The notes under the pieces: generated by a model
Told to the model about the DNA's origin: nothing
What the model saw: the letters and a program-made list of their open reading frames with translations, nothing else
Databases searched by the model: none
Assembly: GCA_033964015.1 (NCBI GenBank)
Contig: CM066913.1
Coordinates: 30,455,577 to 30,519,576, forward strand
DNA: 64,000 bases
DNA from: Scolanthus callimorphus
Lineage: Eukaryota; Cnidaria; Anthozoa; Actiniaria; Edwardsiidae
Direction: 5' to 3'
In this document: piece by piece, positions 23,253-34,860 of the stretch
Layout of the letters: each line of letters begins with the position of its first letter
Position numbering within the stretch: the first letter of the stretch is position 1
Program-made: the position numbers and the translations under genes

Positions 23253-24124
23253 GTAAGTATTAAATATGGAAAGACATGCTAACTTGCTTTTATATAATAG
23301 CCTCTTTGATTTCTAAAGGGCAATTTGTTATTTGCTTTGGTGAATCCGAGTAGATAGAATATGCCGTTTCACGTTTCACTGAAAAGTTCACAGCATCCAG
23401 CAGCCACAAGGCAGCAGCTAAAAGCCGGTTTACGTCACAAACGCAAAAACAAGTGATCAGGAGACCTATGACCTCCTACCCAAACAAGCAGCAGCAAAAA
23501 AATTGTATTGTAGGTTGAAGTTCATACCCATTTTTGAGAAAGGCGACGAGAAAGGAGAAATGACAAACGACGAGAAACCACGCCATCATAGGACGGGCCT
23601 GGGACTCTAGCGTGACAATGATGAAGTGCTGAAGTTATAACTGCTATGACGGGCTTGTGGTGAATCATAGCTCGGGCAAATGTTTAAAAAAACTTACCTC
23701 ATCTTAAAAGCAAAGAAGTGTAGTCACAGATAACACTTGCTTTGTACTCTTACAATAAAGCAGCAGCTTTATTGTATTCCCTTGCCAAAGACCTACAAGT
23801 GTCGCTAAATTTGGAAAGCAAGCCCTTCCAAGAACTGGATCACTGATTTTGTAAAAACTTCCCTCGCTTTGACAATTTTAAGGAGATCTTGGATATTTGC
23901 AAGGATCTTTATAGGATAAGCAAGTGGAGATAACTCCACAACGGAAGACGATTATTAACTGATGGCCATTTGATTCGTGCCACAGCTCTTTTGTGATGTA
24001 AATAAAACTAACTTGAAAAGTAAATAAGCATTCCTTATAAAAGCATAGACAAATAGAGATTCACATATGGATTATGGTGTCAGGCAAATCAATACCTATG
24101 AGAAACGGTGCAAAAGCCAACTAA

Positions 24125-24545
24125 ATTATCTTTGTATAGGCAATACGACTTCGAGTTAAATTTTGGATTAATTGTTTTTTTAAAAGTATGAAAACAAGAG
24201 TTTTTGAAAATATGAAAATTGAGCATTACTACTTACTAACCGATGGTGAGGTCATTACGGGAAATATCAAACCGAAGCTTCGGTGTATCAACCGGGCCAT
24301 CTTCTGCGAGGTTGATGCACCAAAGCTGAGGTTGATATTTCCCGTGTAAACTCTCTCTTGTGTAAACTTTCTTGTAACAGCTAAACAACCAAGATTTACA
24401 GGAATTTGACCGGAATATTTCCGTATCAGTGCTTTCGTGTACACTTGTGCAGTTCATTCATCGCTGGCTTTTCCCGCTAGATTCACATTCAATGAAGATT
24501 TCCCTTCATGTCCGTCCATAATAAAGGTTTTGTTGCTGCTTCGTT
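24125..24545. repeat. Dispersed repeat family, inverted copy
   Basis: Contains the complement of the 6800-7390 and 6400-6440 blocks (GTAACAGCTAAACAACCAAG; GATTCACATTCAATGAAGATTTCCC). It begins near TACGACTTCGAGTTAAATTT. An inner hairpin, GGTGCATCAACC versus GGTGTATCAACC, is at 24281-24325. Short open frames across it are by-products. Confidence 0.65.
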
Positions 24546-24845
24546 ATACAATTAAGGTCCAAGCGAATTTTCTGTAAATATAAATTCGGTCATAACTTTT
24601 ATAATATTCGTGCGACGATATCAAACCTGAAGGACAGTACAAGGTATCTTTTCGCAATAGTTTAACATATTTCAATCTTTATTTTCATGAATACATTGAA
24701 TAATATCCAAGCTATAGTGGACCCCACGATATTTCAAAATTGGTGTTTAATTTAATTGCCTCCGAAATTTAGAAAGTCTTGGCCAATTCGGCGGAACCAG
24801 AATTGAGATTTGTTTGCTTATTTATTTATTTTGGTCTTATTAAAG

Positions 24846-24917
24846 GGACTTGAGCTGGAACAACATTAAAAGTCTTCGTGACATTGAGGAGGGTGCCCTT
24901 TGGCAGAGTGGAAAAAG
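24846..24917 (+). CDS. LRR exon
   Basis: 72 nt between TTATTAAAG and AG|GTATTA, phase 2 at both ends. It encodes D-L-S-W-N-N-I-K-S-L-R-D-I-E-E-G-A-L, which has the LRR L-x-x-N-x-I pattern. The end of the repeat (W-Q-S-G-K) is less canonical. Confidence 0.6.
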
Positions 24918-25232
24918 GTATTACCAGATAAAGGAGAGGCCTATACGGTGCGCAAACCTGCACAGCTTAAAGGGACACTCGCACGTATGCCTGACAAACA
25001 AATAATTGAAATCGCAATCCAAATCGGCAACAATAGACTGTTTTCACGATGCTCGCGCACAGCAAAGTGAGATTAGCAAACCCTGGAGGGTCACTGCTGA
25101 AACAAACATGCTCGATTGTATAGAAGTTTGACACATAGCTGGATAAACAATACACTTAACGCTTATGGCCTTTAAAACCAAGATGATGAGTGCATAATGA
25201 TTTTCACGAAGGCTATTCCACCTTATTCCCAG

Positions 25233-25313
25233 GCTTGATATAATCCTTAACTACAACAACATAGGAAGCATAAAACTCGGAGACATAATGGGGAAGGAGC
25301 TACTAAATAGCTT
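25233..25313 (+). CDS. LRR exon
   Basis: 81 nt between TTATTCCCAG and TT|GTAAGT, phase 2 at both ends. It encodes L-D-I-I-L-N-Y-N-N-I-G-S-I-K-L-G, a leucine-rich repeat slightly longer than its neighbours. Confidence 0.65.
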
Positions 25314-26319
25314 GTAAGTACATTATCCAGTGTTACGGACTTGTCACTGTTTTATGTTTGCCGTGTGTGAGTTTGACTATTGGTTCTCTTCCAATTGCGT
25401 CGCATTGTGTGCTTAATTCTCTGATGTACTAACTTGTCAGCCGTCACTGTTCAAAGTAATTCAAATGCAAATGAGGGGATGTGGTACATTAACACACGAT
25501 CAAGGTCTGCAAGTCAGTTCTTCCTTTTGTGCTACGAGGAATAAGGTCAGTAGGTCGCTTTTTTGTTTCTTTCTCTCGATATTTCGCTTTTCGGGCTTCT
25601 TTCGCTTGTACTTCCTTTATAGTAATTCTTTTCCACACATTTTCTCTCCTAGCGCGTAACTTCGCTGGGAAAGTAGTCCATTGTATCCGTTTAAAGCGGG
25701 CGACCGCTCGCTCCTCGTGTCGTCCGGTCATGGGGCACAATACGATACAAGATGTCGTCCATTTACGGAGAGCATGCGCGTTGGTGCTCAAGTGGCACTT
25801 AGTCTCAAATTACGCGTCGCTTCGAAATGCAGAGAAAACAGTGAACTTTGAAGCAAACACACATTTGAAATCACACTAGCTACAAAAATAATGCGGTATC
25901 TAAATTTCCGTAAGTCCAAAACAACTAAAACATACCTTATATCCCCTACCCTTCGATTTTACGTGGGATAAACTCGTCTTAAATGGTTCCCCAGAACGAT
26001 GAAAATTCTCCTTTAAATCGACACTTTCCGCCATACTTTGTCTGTAAGCCACGGGAAAGTAGTAGATGTTTCGTGTCCAAATATATGCAATTGCGGCCTC
26101 CTTCTGATTTATCTGGAATTGAAGTGTTCATTTCTGATATGAACTCGAAAACACTGCAGAAAATTACTTCTTGAATGGTTCCAAAAGCCGTTCAAAACAC
26201 AGTAATTCATAGCTTATTATCTTTTGTTCTCCTTGTCAAATTTAAAGGGCCAGCGCGGCTTCGTCACAAAGTTACAGAGCTCGTTTCGCAGTTCACTCTG
26301 ACTCGCATCTCTACGGCCA
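25314..26319. other. No gene supported
   Basis: Both strands are open over 25489-25880. The minus frame is basic and charged (R-A-R-R-E-N-V-W-K-R) but has no recognisable domain or splice partner. Confidence 0.35.
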
Positions 26320-29021
26320 TGTTTGCTTCGTCTTTCGAGCCATGTGAATAAGCAACCACCCCTTCAAATAGCACAGGGAAACCTACGAAAGTTATGCAAT
26401 ATTTACAGGATTTCGCAAAATGGAAAATATCGAAATAAAAACTTAAAATGTCGGACGAAAAAAGTTACCTCGAAGGAGAGTTTATCAGAAATGTCTAAGC
26501 TCGGTGATCCTGATATTAGTTACGCAGCAAAAGATCTGCAAAGAAGCCTCTTTTTGCCTTGAAAATTCCCTATCCTACACTGCGATTGTGGGACAAAATT
26601 CTCTCGGCGGTAGTCCCTCAGCCATCGGTAAGCACCAAACAAAACCTAGATTATGTTTACTGCTCGAAAGGTCTATTGAAGGCGGCATTGTTTGTTTCAC
26701 TGACGACAAGGGTATAAGAGATGAAATAAACAACAGTCTCGCTAAGATTGTTAGCCAAGTTGTTATGCTATACAAAAAAACAAAGGGAAGAGGAAGAAAA
26801 GACCTGGATGAAAGGGTGAAAAGATTTCATATATTTGATAATCAGACAAAGTCACACGAGGACATAAATGAAGAGAAGTTGAACTGTGGAAGACAAGGTA
26901 TGAAAACCTTGACGAGGAAAAAGAAATATTATTTAATGAACTGACCCAAATAATTAGTGAAAAAGATGTTGTCATGAGCCACTTGCAAGACACAAATAAA
27001 GAATTGGAGGAATATATTGTTCAACTGGAGTAGTCTTCTGATACCAAAATATTTAAAGGGAAATCATTGTCAGAATGCAAAAATAAGGCAAGGACTTTGA
27101 ATATTTTTTTTTTCAAGAGCAGAAATTGCTTTGTGGTTTAGCAAGTCTTTTGGCCTAGACATTGAAAAAGTAATAATAAATGAGACAACTACAGGCAAAA
27201 GGCGAACAGTCAGCATACACCAATCTGTAACAGACCAGCAGCCGCAGTCATCTGCAACCAATCATGCATCCACTGGTGACCAGGGTGAACAGGAAGAGAC
27301 CGAATCAAAATACAGTAAACTATCAGATTTTGAAAAGAAGCAAATGAAGAAATTTTATTTATTCTTGATAAATTCTGTGTAGGTGATGCTTTCTATCATG
27401 AGCTATCCATGGTAACAATGGGCTTGCCCCAATCATACTTGATTCAGCAATGTAGAAGTGATTTAAATGATTTATGCCACATAGTCAGGCTTCCATGCAA
27501 ACAGCCTGGTGCTAAGGTATATTCAATTAAAGACACAATAAAGCAACACATTGAAGAATATTTAACTGCAAAATCAAGATACAACAAGATACAGATAAAG
27601 ATTAATGGAGATGGGGTTTTGCTCTCATTTTCACTACTCCAGACTAGTGAAAATGTGATGACCGCTAAAGGCAACAGGACTATTGCAATACTGAATGGAA
27701 AGGAGGACTATGACAATCTCCTACAATCGTTTGGGGAGATTTTCAAGGAAATCAATGATATGATTGAAGAGGACACAATCATTGTTCAAGATAAAAGAAT
27801 TGAAACAGAATACTTTTTTGGTGGTGATTATAAATATATACTTTTGATGCTTGGGCTTAATGGTGCCAATTCTACATATGCATGTGCATGATGCAAGGTC
27901 CACAAAGACGACAGGTGCAAAACCGATCCACACTTTAGCTGTTTCATTTCCACGAAACTAGCCAGAACACTTTATGAAATAAAGAAGATTTTCTTGTTCT
28001 AAGGAAAACTGTGGTTGTTGTAGGAGCGCTTTACTAAACATTAATTTGAATCATGTTATTGCTGATGAACTCCACCTATTATTAAGAGTGACTGACAGGC
28101 TAGCAAAAAAATTGATTAGAGAAGCCCAGGAATGGGATATAGAAGACACCCTTTCATCAGGTAGCAAATCTGACAATCATATACAAAACTTACTTAAGGT
28201 CATCCGGTCATGTGGCATTACATTTGATATCTGGAGAAAAAAGATGCCAATGACAAAGAAACCAGTCAGTATGACTGTACAAGCCTCATGGGCAATGATA
28301 AGAAGAAACTTCTGTTTCAGCTGCCAGATAAAATGGAAACTTTTCTGCATCAGGACACTGCCAGCAAAGTAATAAAGGTCTGGAAAGGTTTTGCAGCACT
28401 CTATGCAAAAATAAATGAATGGAAGCCAAACATGACACCTGATCAGCTTTGGCACGAGGCTAAAACATGGTTCAATGACTACACTTCTCTTGCTGGGCTA
28501 TGAGAAGGTCATGAACGCAGTAAAGTTACCCAATACATGCATATTTTGGTAAATCACATGCCCTGGTTCTTGCAATTACACAAATCCATAAAAATTTTCA
28601 CTGGTCAAGGAGTGGAAAGAAACAATGACTTTGCAAGGTCTATTCTTTTACAAAAGTCCAACAAGTTGGATGCTATAGGAGATGTGCTAAAGCAAGAATC
28701 AAGGCAGTGGATGCTAAGAGAAAGAGAGCGTGACCCAAGGGAATACAATAAAAGAAAGCGGAATACTGGGAACATGAAATTATAAACAAAAAAACAAAAC
28801 ATGATTTAGCTTGCCAAGCAGGAGAACAGGCACCTGAGTCAAGTCAGCCTGAGCAGAGTCAACCTGAGCCGAGTCTACCTGATAATCAAAATGATTTACC
28901 TCCTAATCAGCCTGAATTTAGAAATTTTACAGTGGCCCAGCTTCGACATGAGCTGAAAAAACGAGGAGTCAAAGGTATCTCAAAGAAAAAAAGAGCAGAG
29001 CTCTTTGACTTGCTAGAATGA
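26320..29021 (+). pseudogene. Decayed transposase-like gene with C-terminal SAP domain
   Basis: A series of plus-strand frames reads as one degenerate protein of about 800 residues. The middle has I-K-I-N-G-D-G-V-L-L-S-F-S, then F-F-G-G-D-Y-K-Y, then L-G-L-N-G-A-N-S-T-Y-A-C-A. At this point a TGA at 27889-27891 replaces what looks like a Trp codon before C-K-V-H-K-D-D-R. Later come V-I-A-D-E-L-H-L-L-L-R-V-T-D-R-L, a stop at 28501, H-M-P-W-F-L-Q and F-T-G-Q-G-V-E-R-N-N-D. The protein ends with a SAP domain. From memory this is a multicopy cnidarian family. The order GDG, GG-x-x-K, C-x-x-C, D-x-x-H-L is reminiscent of RAG1/Transib-type transposases, but that is inference. No terminal repeats were found. 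Confidence 0.6.
28920..29021 (+). other. SAP domain at the end of the transposase-like gene
   Basis: The last about 35 codons read F-T-V-A-Q-L-R-H-E-L-K-K-R-G-V-K-G and then S-K-K-K-R-A-E-L-F-D-L-L, a good SAP (SAF-A/Acinus/PIAS) helix-turn-helix DNA-binding motif. They end at TGA 29019-29021, with AATAAA at about 29035. Confidence 0.75.
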
Positions 29022-29107
29022 TGAAGTACATATAAAATAAACTCTTATCTATGGTTCTACCACACTAGACATAAATAATGGCAGTGTAGATATAATAAAT
29101 AGTTTGT

Positions 29108-29232
29108 AATGCCAATAGTCCTTTTCACATTTCCCAATTGGAATTTTGGCCTGAAGTCGAGTCTGCCATTTGCCAAACAAAACATCGGTCAATGATAGAC
29201 TTGACTTCAGGCTAGAAATCCAATTTGCATCA
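29108..29232. repeat. Short fold-back repeat
   Basis: CCCAATTGGAATTTTGGCCTGAAGTCGAGTC and the complementary block ending GGCTAGAAATCCAATTTG form two arms around about 50 bp. It lies between the two convergent genes and could serve both 3' ends. Confidence 0.6.
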
Positions 29233-29280
29233 CAATAGAGTGAGAAAGTGTAAAAAAGACTATTGTGATATGATATTGTA

Positions 29281-30293
29281 TCATGTTCTTAAAATGGAAT
29301 CAATTATAACTTTCTCAATGTACACTCTTGGAGTTGTAATAACTTCTCCCCCTTTTAAAGCTCGAATTTCTGGTGACTTGGAGACGCGAAGGGACATGCG
29401 CACTGGAAATTTTATTCGAACGCCATCTCCATTTTTGTCTACACACTCATCCCATTCTGGATGGAAATTACAGTCTTCAAAGTCCACACAGCTGAACATG
29501 ACAGCTTTCTTGTATTGGCTTGGTGATCCCTTGCCACTGAATAATTTCCTGAAGCAGTCATGGTGGAAATTTACTGCAGCAGGACCACGAGACTTGCTTT
29601 TTAACTTGGACACAATCCCTAACAGCAAGGAATCAACATTCTCTTGAAGCCTTGACTTGTTCACAATTGGTTTGTTGAAAGACCTTATAAAATAAAGGAT
29701 ATTTGTTTTGGAATTAGCTTAGGAAAATAGTGGAACAGAGTTTCTTAAAATTATAAAATATTTCATTCAAATAACACTTCTGGCTGATGCTAAAGTTTTG
29801 AACATAGCACTATTCACTTTTAAATAAATAATAAACCGTATGACTGATCGATAATTATGTCTAGATTTAATTTAATTAACCTATAAAAGTACAGGAGGAA
29901 AACATTTCCAAACCGATTTCATCATGTCATATATTCACCAGACTGTTTGACTCACCGTATCAAATCCGGTGTAAGACTCGTCTCCTCTTCCCAGCTACAA
30001 TCAAAATAGCTGTACCCTACCCATTTCAACAAATATTCATACTGAAGAAGAAAATAAGCAACGCATATGCAGGCCTCTACAAGCGTCAGTCCAATAAACC
30101 GAATATCAAAGTGTGATACGAATAAAAACATTTCCACCAGCGGATCGTCACGAAATCACCCTCTCGACTTCATAAAACCTTCCTCGGGCATTACTTTTTC
30201 TTTGCCTTTCTTGGGCTCCAAAAACGCGTCAGTTACAAGGTCTAATTGCTTTAAATATCCAGCCTGTGGTCTTTTCCTTGCAGTTTCCGCCAT
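29281..30293 (-). CDS. Three-exon chromodomain-containing gene
   Basis: Exon 1 starts with M-A-E-T-A-R-K-R-P-Q-A-G-Y at 30293 and runs to about 30160. Exon 2 is 30041-29956, between CTTCTTCAG and CG|GTGAGT. It encodes Y-E-Y-L-L-K-W-V-G-Y and then W-E-E-E-T-S-L, the core of a chromodomain. Exon 3 is 29683-29281, joined in phase, and encodes about 133 residues (A-A-V-N-F-H-H-D-C-F-R-K-L-F, C-V-D-F-E-D-C-N-F-H-P-E-W-D) ending at TGA. Exon 3 resembles a C-terminal region I recall from anthozoan proteins, with no named domain. The exon 1 to exon 2 phase does not fit at the obvious GAGAGG|GTGATT donor, so the first junction is uncertain. Exons 2 and 3 are intact, which argues for a live or recent gene. 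Chromodomains bind methylated histone tails in the nucleus. Confidence 0.65.
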
Positions 30294-30900
30294 ATTGGAA
30301 TGTCCAATATATCCGCGCCCGCGCTACTTCCCGCTGACAAAACCTAGAAATCTGCGCCTGCAGTGCTGGTCAGCCGACTGTATCGCATTGTGCCCCATAA
30401 GACTCGACAGGAGAAAACCTAGACAAGGCCTGGAGAGAAGATATTTCAAGCCATTGATTCCTTGAATATCGCCGTTTTAAAAAGAACGGTAATTATGTCA
30501 ATCAGTTAACAAAGCGAGCTAAGCTCGCTAGTGCGATAGTCTATACTAAGTATGATAATCTTCAATGTATATTGCATCCATATATTGTTCACAACTTGAC
30601 TAAGAGCTGCTTCTTGCAAGAGATATGACTAATTTGCCTCTAGGCCTTAACAGAGGAATACGGTCTCTTTCTCGGCACGCTGATCCTGAGAATTATGCGA
30701 CTGATGCCTTTTCTTATCTTGGTCCAACTCAAAGCGCTATGCTTTTCCACCTGTAAGTCTGCTCCCTCAGGTACTGTTCCGGCGAGGCCGCTTACCGTTT
30801 TGCCTCGAGTTAGAAATAATTCGGTACTCGCGCGAACATCAACTATATCTTTATTCAACAATTCAACGTGCAATTCAAAAGGATATCGTTCAGCTGTGAT
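30294..30900. other. Upstream region of the chromodomain gene
   Basis: The GC-richer stretch near 30300-30370 (CCGCGCCCGCGC) could hold its promoter. No TATA box or other gene is recognisable. Confidence 0.35.
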
Positions 30901-31087
30901 CCTTGTCCGCCCTTGTAGACTTCAAATATTCTTGCCTTCGTTGGGATTCTCTCGAGAAACCGTAAATTCATCAAGTAGAAATCCGCGATTTCTCCTTGTC
31001 CGTCCTTGTAGACTTCAAATATTCTTGCCTTCGTTGGGATTCTCTCGAGATACCGTAAATTCATCAAGTAGAAATCCGCGATTTCTC
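30901..31087. repeat. 93-bp tandem duplication
   Basis: CCTTGTCCGCCCTTGTAGAC at 30901 repeats at 30994, and the two copies differ at only a few positions. 93 is a multiple of three, so both strands show repeated open frames, but no domain is seen. Confidence 0.85.
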
Positions 31088-31943
31088 TCCGCGATGACTC
31101 TTTTCCTTTAGCATGGAAACGAGGCTGTAACCGGAAGTTGGCTATTTCGCTGGAAACCGAGCAATTATTCTATCTGATCTCAATGAAATAGATATTTTGT
31201 GTCTTCTTTAACATTATTCTAATACAAGTGACTCTTTTTGAGTATTTTCTTCTTGAGACTAGTCGTTTGGTTAGGAAGATTTGGCGAGATACGCACAACC
31301 GGAAGTTGGAAATTTTTTTCTAGAGTAACGGGCAGAAAACTAAATCCTAAAAATAACACGTAGCGTACTTACTACTGGCGATTAAGATTACCCTTAGAAC
31401 AAAATCTTAAGGGAAATAAGCATATAAAATAGAAGGTCTACACGTGTACAGTACACATGGTTTCCGTGTTCATGCCTGATATTTAAGCGAATCATTTACA
31501 TTACAAATCACTCCATCAGTTATTGTATTTTCGCTTGCTCGTCCTAAACATGAATTTGAAAGTATTATTAGTACAATGACAATTTGAGCGCTGGCGTTGC
31601 TCTCGCGTCTTTTTTCTTTAGGATCTAGTACAGGCTGGTAGGACTGTGAATGACAGATGAAATTGTCGCCTTTTGATAACCATAAGAGTAATAAAATGGC
31701 ATTTTCTGAATTCGTAAGATCGCCGTTTTCATCTCTTCATTAGATATTAGTCCTATTCTTCTGAGTTCCTGTATTCATCATCTGCTGCTCCTCTTTTATG
31801 CTGCTTTTGCTCCAACATCGAAATTAACTCTGTATCAAAACTGAAAGTGTTTCAATATTGCGGACCAGTGACTGACGCCTGACAATGGGCTAGGGCCTCC
31901 TTTTCGGCTTGCGTGATATTTTGCGGTCGGCAGTAAAAGTCGG
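31088..31943. other. No gene seen
   Basis: Anonymous sequence leading up to the minisatellite. I see no repeat, domain or splice structure. Confidence 0.4.
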
Positions 31944-32813
31944 TACTCAAGCACAGGACGCAAGTGCAGGAATCAAGCACAGGACGCAAGCACAGTACGC
32001 AAGCACAGGACCCAAGCACATTACGCAAGCACAGGACACAAGCGCAGGAATCAAGCACAGGACGCAAGCACAGGAATCAAGCACAGGACGCAAGCATAGG
32101 ACGCAAGCACAGGACACAAGCACATACGCAAACACAGGACACAAGCGCAGGAATCAAGCACAGTACGCAAGCGCAGTACACAAGCACAGGACGCAAGCGC
32201 AGTATGCAAGTACATGACACAAGCACAGGACGCAAGCGCAGTATGCAAGCACACGACGCAAGCACAGGATGCAAGCGCAGGACACAAGCGCAGGAATCAG
32301 GCACAGGACGCAAGCGCAGTACGCAAGCACACGACGCAAGCACAGGACGCAAGCGAAGGACGCAAGCGCAGGAATCAAGCGCAGGAATCAAGTGCAGGAC
32401 GCAAGCGCAGGACGCAAGCACAGGACGCAAGCACAGGACGCAAGCGCAGGACGCAAGCGCAGGAATCAAGCGCAGGACGCAAGCGCAGGATGCAAGCGCA
32501 GGATGCAAGCGCAGGAATCAAGTGCAGGACGCAAGCGCAGGACGCAAGCACAGGACGCAAGCGCAGGACGCAAGCGCACGACTGAAGCGCAGGATGCAAG
32601 CACAGGACACAAGCGCAGGAATCAAGCACAGGACGCAAGCACAGGATGCAAGCGCAGTACGCAAGCACATGACGCAAGCGCAGGATGCAAGCACAGGGCA
32701 CAAGCGCAGGAATCAAGCACACGACGCAAGCACAGGATGCAAGCGCAGTACGCAAGCACATGACGCAAGCGCAGGATGCAAGCGCAGGATGCAAGCACAG
32801 GGCACAAGCGCTA
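31944..32813. repeat. 13-bp minisatellite, about 67 units
   Basis: The unit is GCAAGCGCAGGAC with common variants GCAAGCACAGGAC, GTACGCAAGCACA and AATCAAGCACAGG. The unit is 13 bp and lacks stop codons when repeated in most phases, so long frames stay open on both strands. Examples are a 310-codon plus frame rich in Q-A-Q-D-A-S-A-G-R-K-R-R-T and a minus frame rich in C-A-C-V-L-C-L-R-P-V-L-A-S. I treat these as a by-product of the repeat. No initiation or splice context singles out one frame. Confidence 0.9.
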
Positions 32814-33296
32814 CATCTATTGGTCCCCTCACGTCTGGTGAAGATGCACTTAAGGCTCATTTACACGGCAAGGAATTTTTTGGCACGCTCGGATAACAAG
32901 TGGTACGGGTACCAAATTTAATGGCACGGCTCGGGTGTATGCGCTTTGCCGGACTAAATTGTATCTAAGCTGGACCGAAATTGCACCCGTGCCGGGTCTA
33001 CGTGGTAAGGTATTCCCAGAACCCTATACTTTATCAACATCCATATTTGTAGAAAAGAAGGGATGTTATATTTTGATCATTATTCACGTAATGCACGGTG
33101 CACACTAGCGATATAAGGACGTTATGTTGCAACGAAAAAAGCATGGGAAAATAATTAAAAGATAATCAATATTTTCCTTGGATTATCATTAGTTAATTCA
33201 CCAAAGAAATCTTAGCATCAAAGACATCAACTTTTTGAAACCACTTAATTGTATTCGCGTGATGTTTTTCTGTCACAAATGTGCATCAAGCTAAAA
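32814..33296. other. No gene seen
   Basis: Anonymous. GGCACGG and GTGCCGGG motifs near 32920-33000 are short imperfect inverted repeats. Confidence 0.35.
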
Positions 33297-33601
33297 GCCT
33301 GGAAAATACGAGGCACAAAATCCCTCAACTTGTCGCGCAAAATTTTTGCGTTGCAAGTTGGTGTTCGATGTTGCGCGTTTTTCATCTCGCGCCACAACTT
33401 GTCACGCAACCAAAACATTTGTTACAAATTGTAAAAACCTATTGTGCGAAATAAAGTGCGGGTCTACTTTGAGCCACAAATTCTGTCATTGTTGCTCGTT
33501 TTTCATCAAACACACAACTTGTGATGACAAACGAGCAAAAAACATTAGACTTGCACGTAAGTGCGACAAGTTGAGGGATTTTGTGCCTCGTATTTCCCTG
33601 G
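33297..33601. mobile_element. Fold-back element
   Basis: The first 40 bp, GCCTGGAAAATACGAGGCAC onward, return inverted at 33562-33601. Arms are nearly perfect over GAGGCACAAAATCCCTCAAC. The inner part repeats the CAACTTGTCGCGCAA type motif several times. Confidence 0.8.
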
Positions 33602-33829
33602 CTGAAGGCACAAAGTTCGTCCCCATTGGAATGCTCAAGAAGCTAAGAGAAAGTATAACAGAATTTCATTTTCTACGTAAAATAGTGAATATCCGGCGAA
33701 TTCACTATTCTACGGGCATTAGTTTGGAATTAGTTTTGGAATGCACATCAAATGAACTGAAAATACGTACCTACGTATAATATTTTGTTGCTATAGCTTG
33801 TTTCTGTTAGAAAAAATATTTTATTTCAC

Positions 33830-34860
33830 TTAAGGATACCGTAAACCTTCGCGGGTGTCATTTTGACGAATTTTTTGTTTTTATCCCAGTCGATAAGTTA
33901 GGGTAGGAACTTCAATACTCCAAAAAAGAAAATTAAAATAACTTATATTTCACGAAGAAAATAAGAAAATCTAGTTTTCAACTGTATTGCGTTACATGAT
34001 TCAGGGGCTATAATCTTTTAATCTTGTTTACTTAGCCTTTGGGTCAGGAAATTGGCGCTTCTTGCCTGGCATGTTCTTGCCTGGCTTTCTTCGTTGAAGA
34101 GGCACTTTGCCCATTATTTATCAAAATTTGGCTGCTGGAAATGGTCGAAGTTGTTGGAGAAAGCGATTACCACAAGTACCAAAGCTCAAGCACAACATGA
34201 AATCTGAGCACAGTAATACTTTCCCGCGCGCAGAGAAGGCTTGTCTCCAATTGGCCGATCGTGTCACGTTTGTTTGCTCTCCTGCTGTTAGCGCTTCAGA
34301 TGTTGACACAACTTCAAATGGCTATAACTCGGTATTGATTTTGCTGCCGTTTCAATGGAAAGACCCAAAATGTTCGCCCACAAGGATTTGCACGATTGCT
34401 TTTAAATTTTGCGAGCAGCTAGTCCAAACTTTGATCTTCGAAAGTGTGTCGGCGATTTTTGATATTTTGATTTCTCGCACTTTTATTACTGTTCGAAGGC
34501 CGAAACTCGTCAAATAAATGAACCTTCAACTTTTGGAAGTTCTTATTCTGGAATGGATTAATATATTAAAAATCGCCGACACACTTTAGTCATTCAATGA
34601 GTGTTGATTGATTTAAGACTGAATTGAAGCCAATGCGCGCCGTATTTCTATACGAACATTTTGCATATTTAAATCGCACCTTTTTATCGTTTTCCTTTCC
34701 GCGTTAGAGCAGATTTCGAAAAAACAGAATAAAAACTGCGTCATCATAAACTACGTTTATTAAGCTTTAAAATGATATCTAGTTTTGGGGGTTTATTTCA
34801 ATGCACCGCGTAGAGAAATTTTGCGCGAAAGGTACCCGCGAAGGTTTACGGTATCCTTAA
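33830..34860. mobile_element. TTAA-flanked transposon, non-autonomous
   Basis: GGATACCGTAAACCTTCGCG at the left and its exact complement at the right are each bordered by TTAA (33830-33833 and 34857-34860). The terminal inverted repeat is 23 bp. A TTAA target is typical of piggyBac, Kolobok and ISL2EU-type elements. The 136-codon frame inside (34107-34517) has no transposase motif, so I call this a non-autonomous element of about 1 kb. Confidence 0.8.

Noticed and set aside
25489..25879. Overlapping open frames on both strands
   Set aside because: Both are open over the same 300 bp, so at most one is real. Neither has a domain or splice partner.
31944..32813. CRISPR-like array
   Set aside because: Units are 13 bp with no unique spacers, and the window is clearly eukaryotic.
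31964..32896. 310-codon basic repeat protein on the plus strand
   Set aside because: Explained by the 13-bp minisatellite, which keeps frames open on both strands. No start, promoter or splice context favours any one frame.
34107..34517. 136-codon frame inside the TTAA element
   Set aside because: No transposase motif, and codon content looks like non-coding DNA; the element seems non-autonomous.
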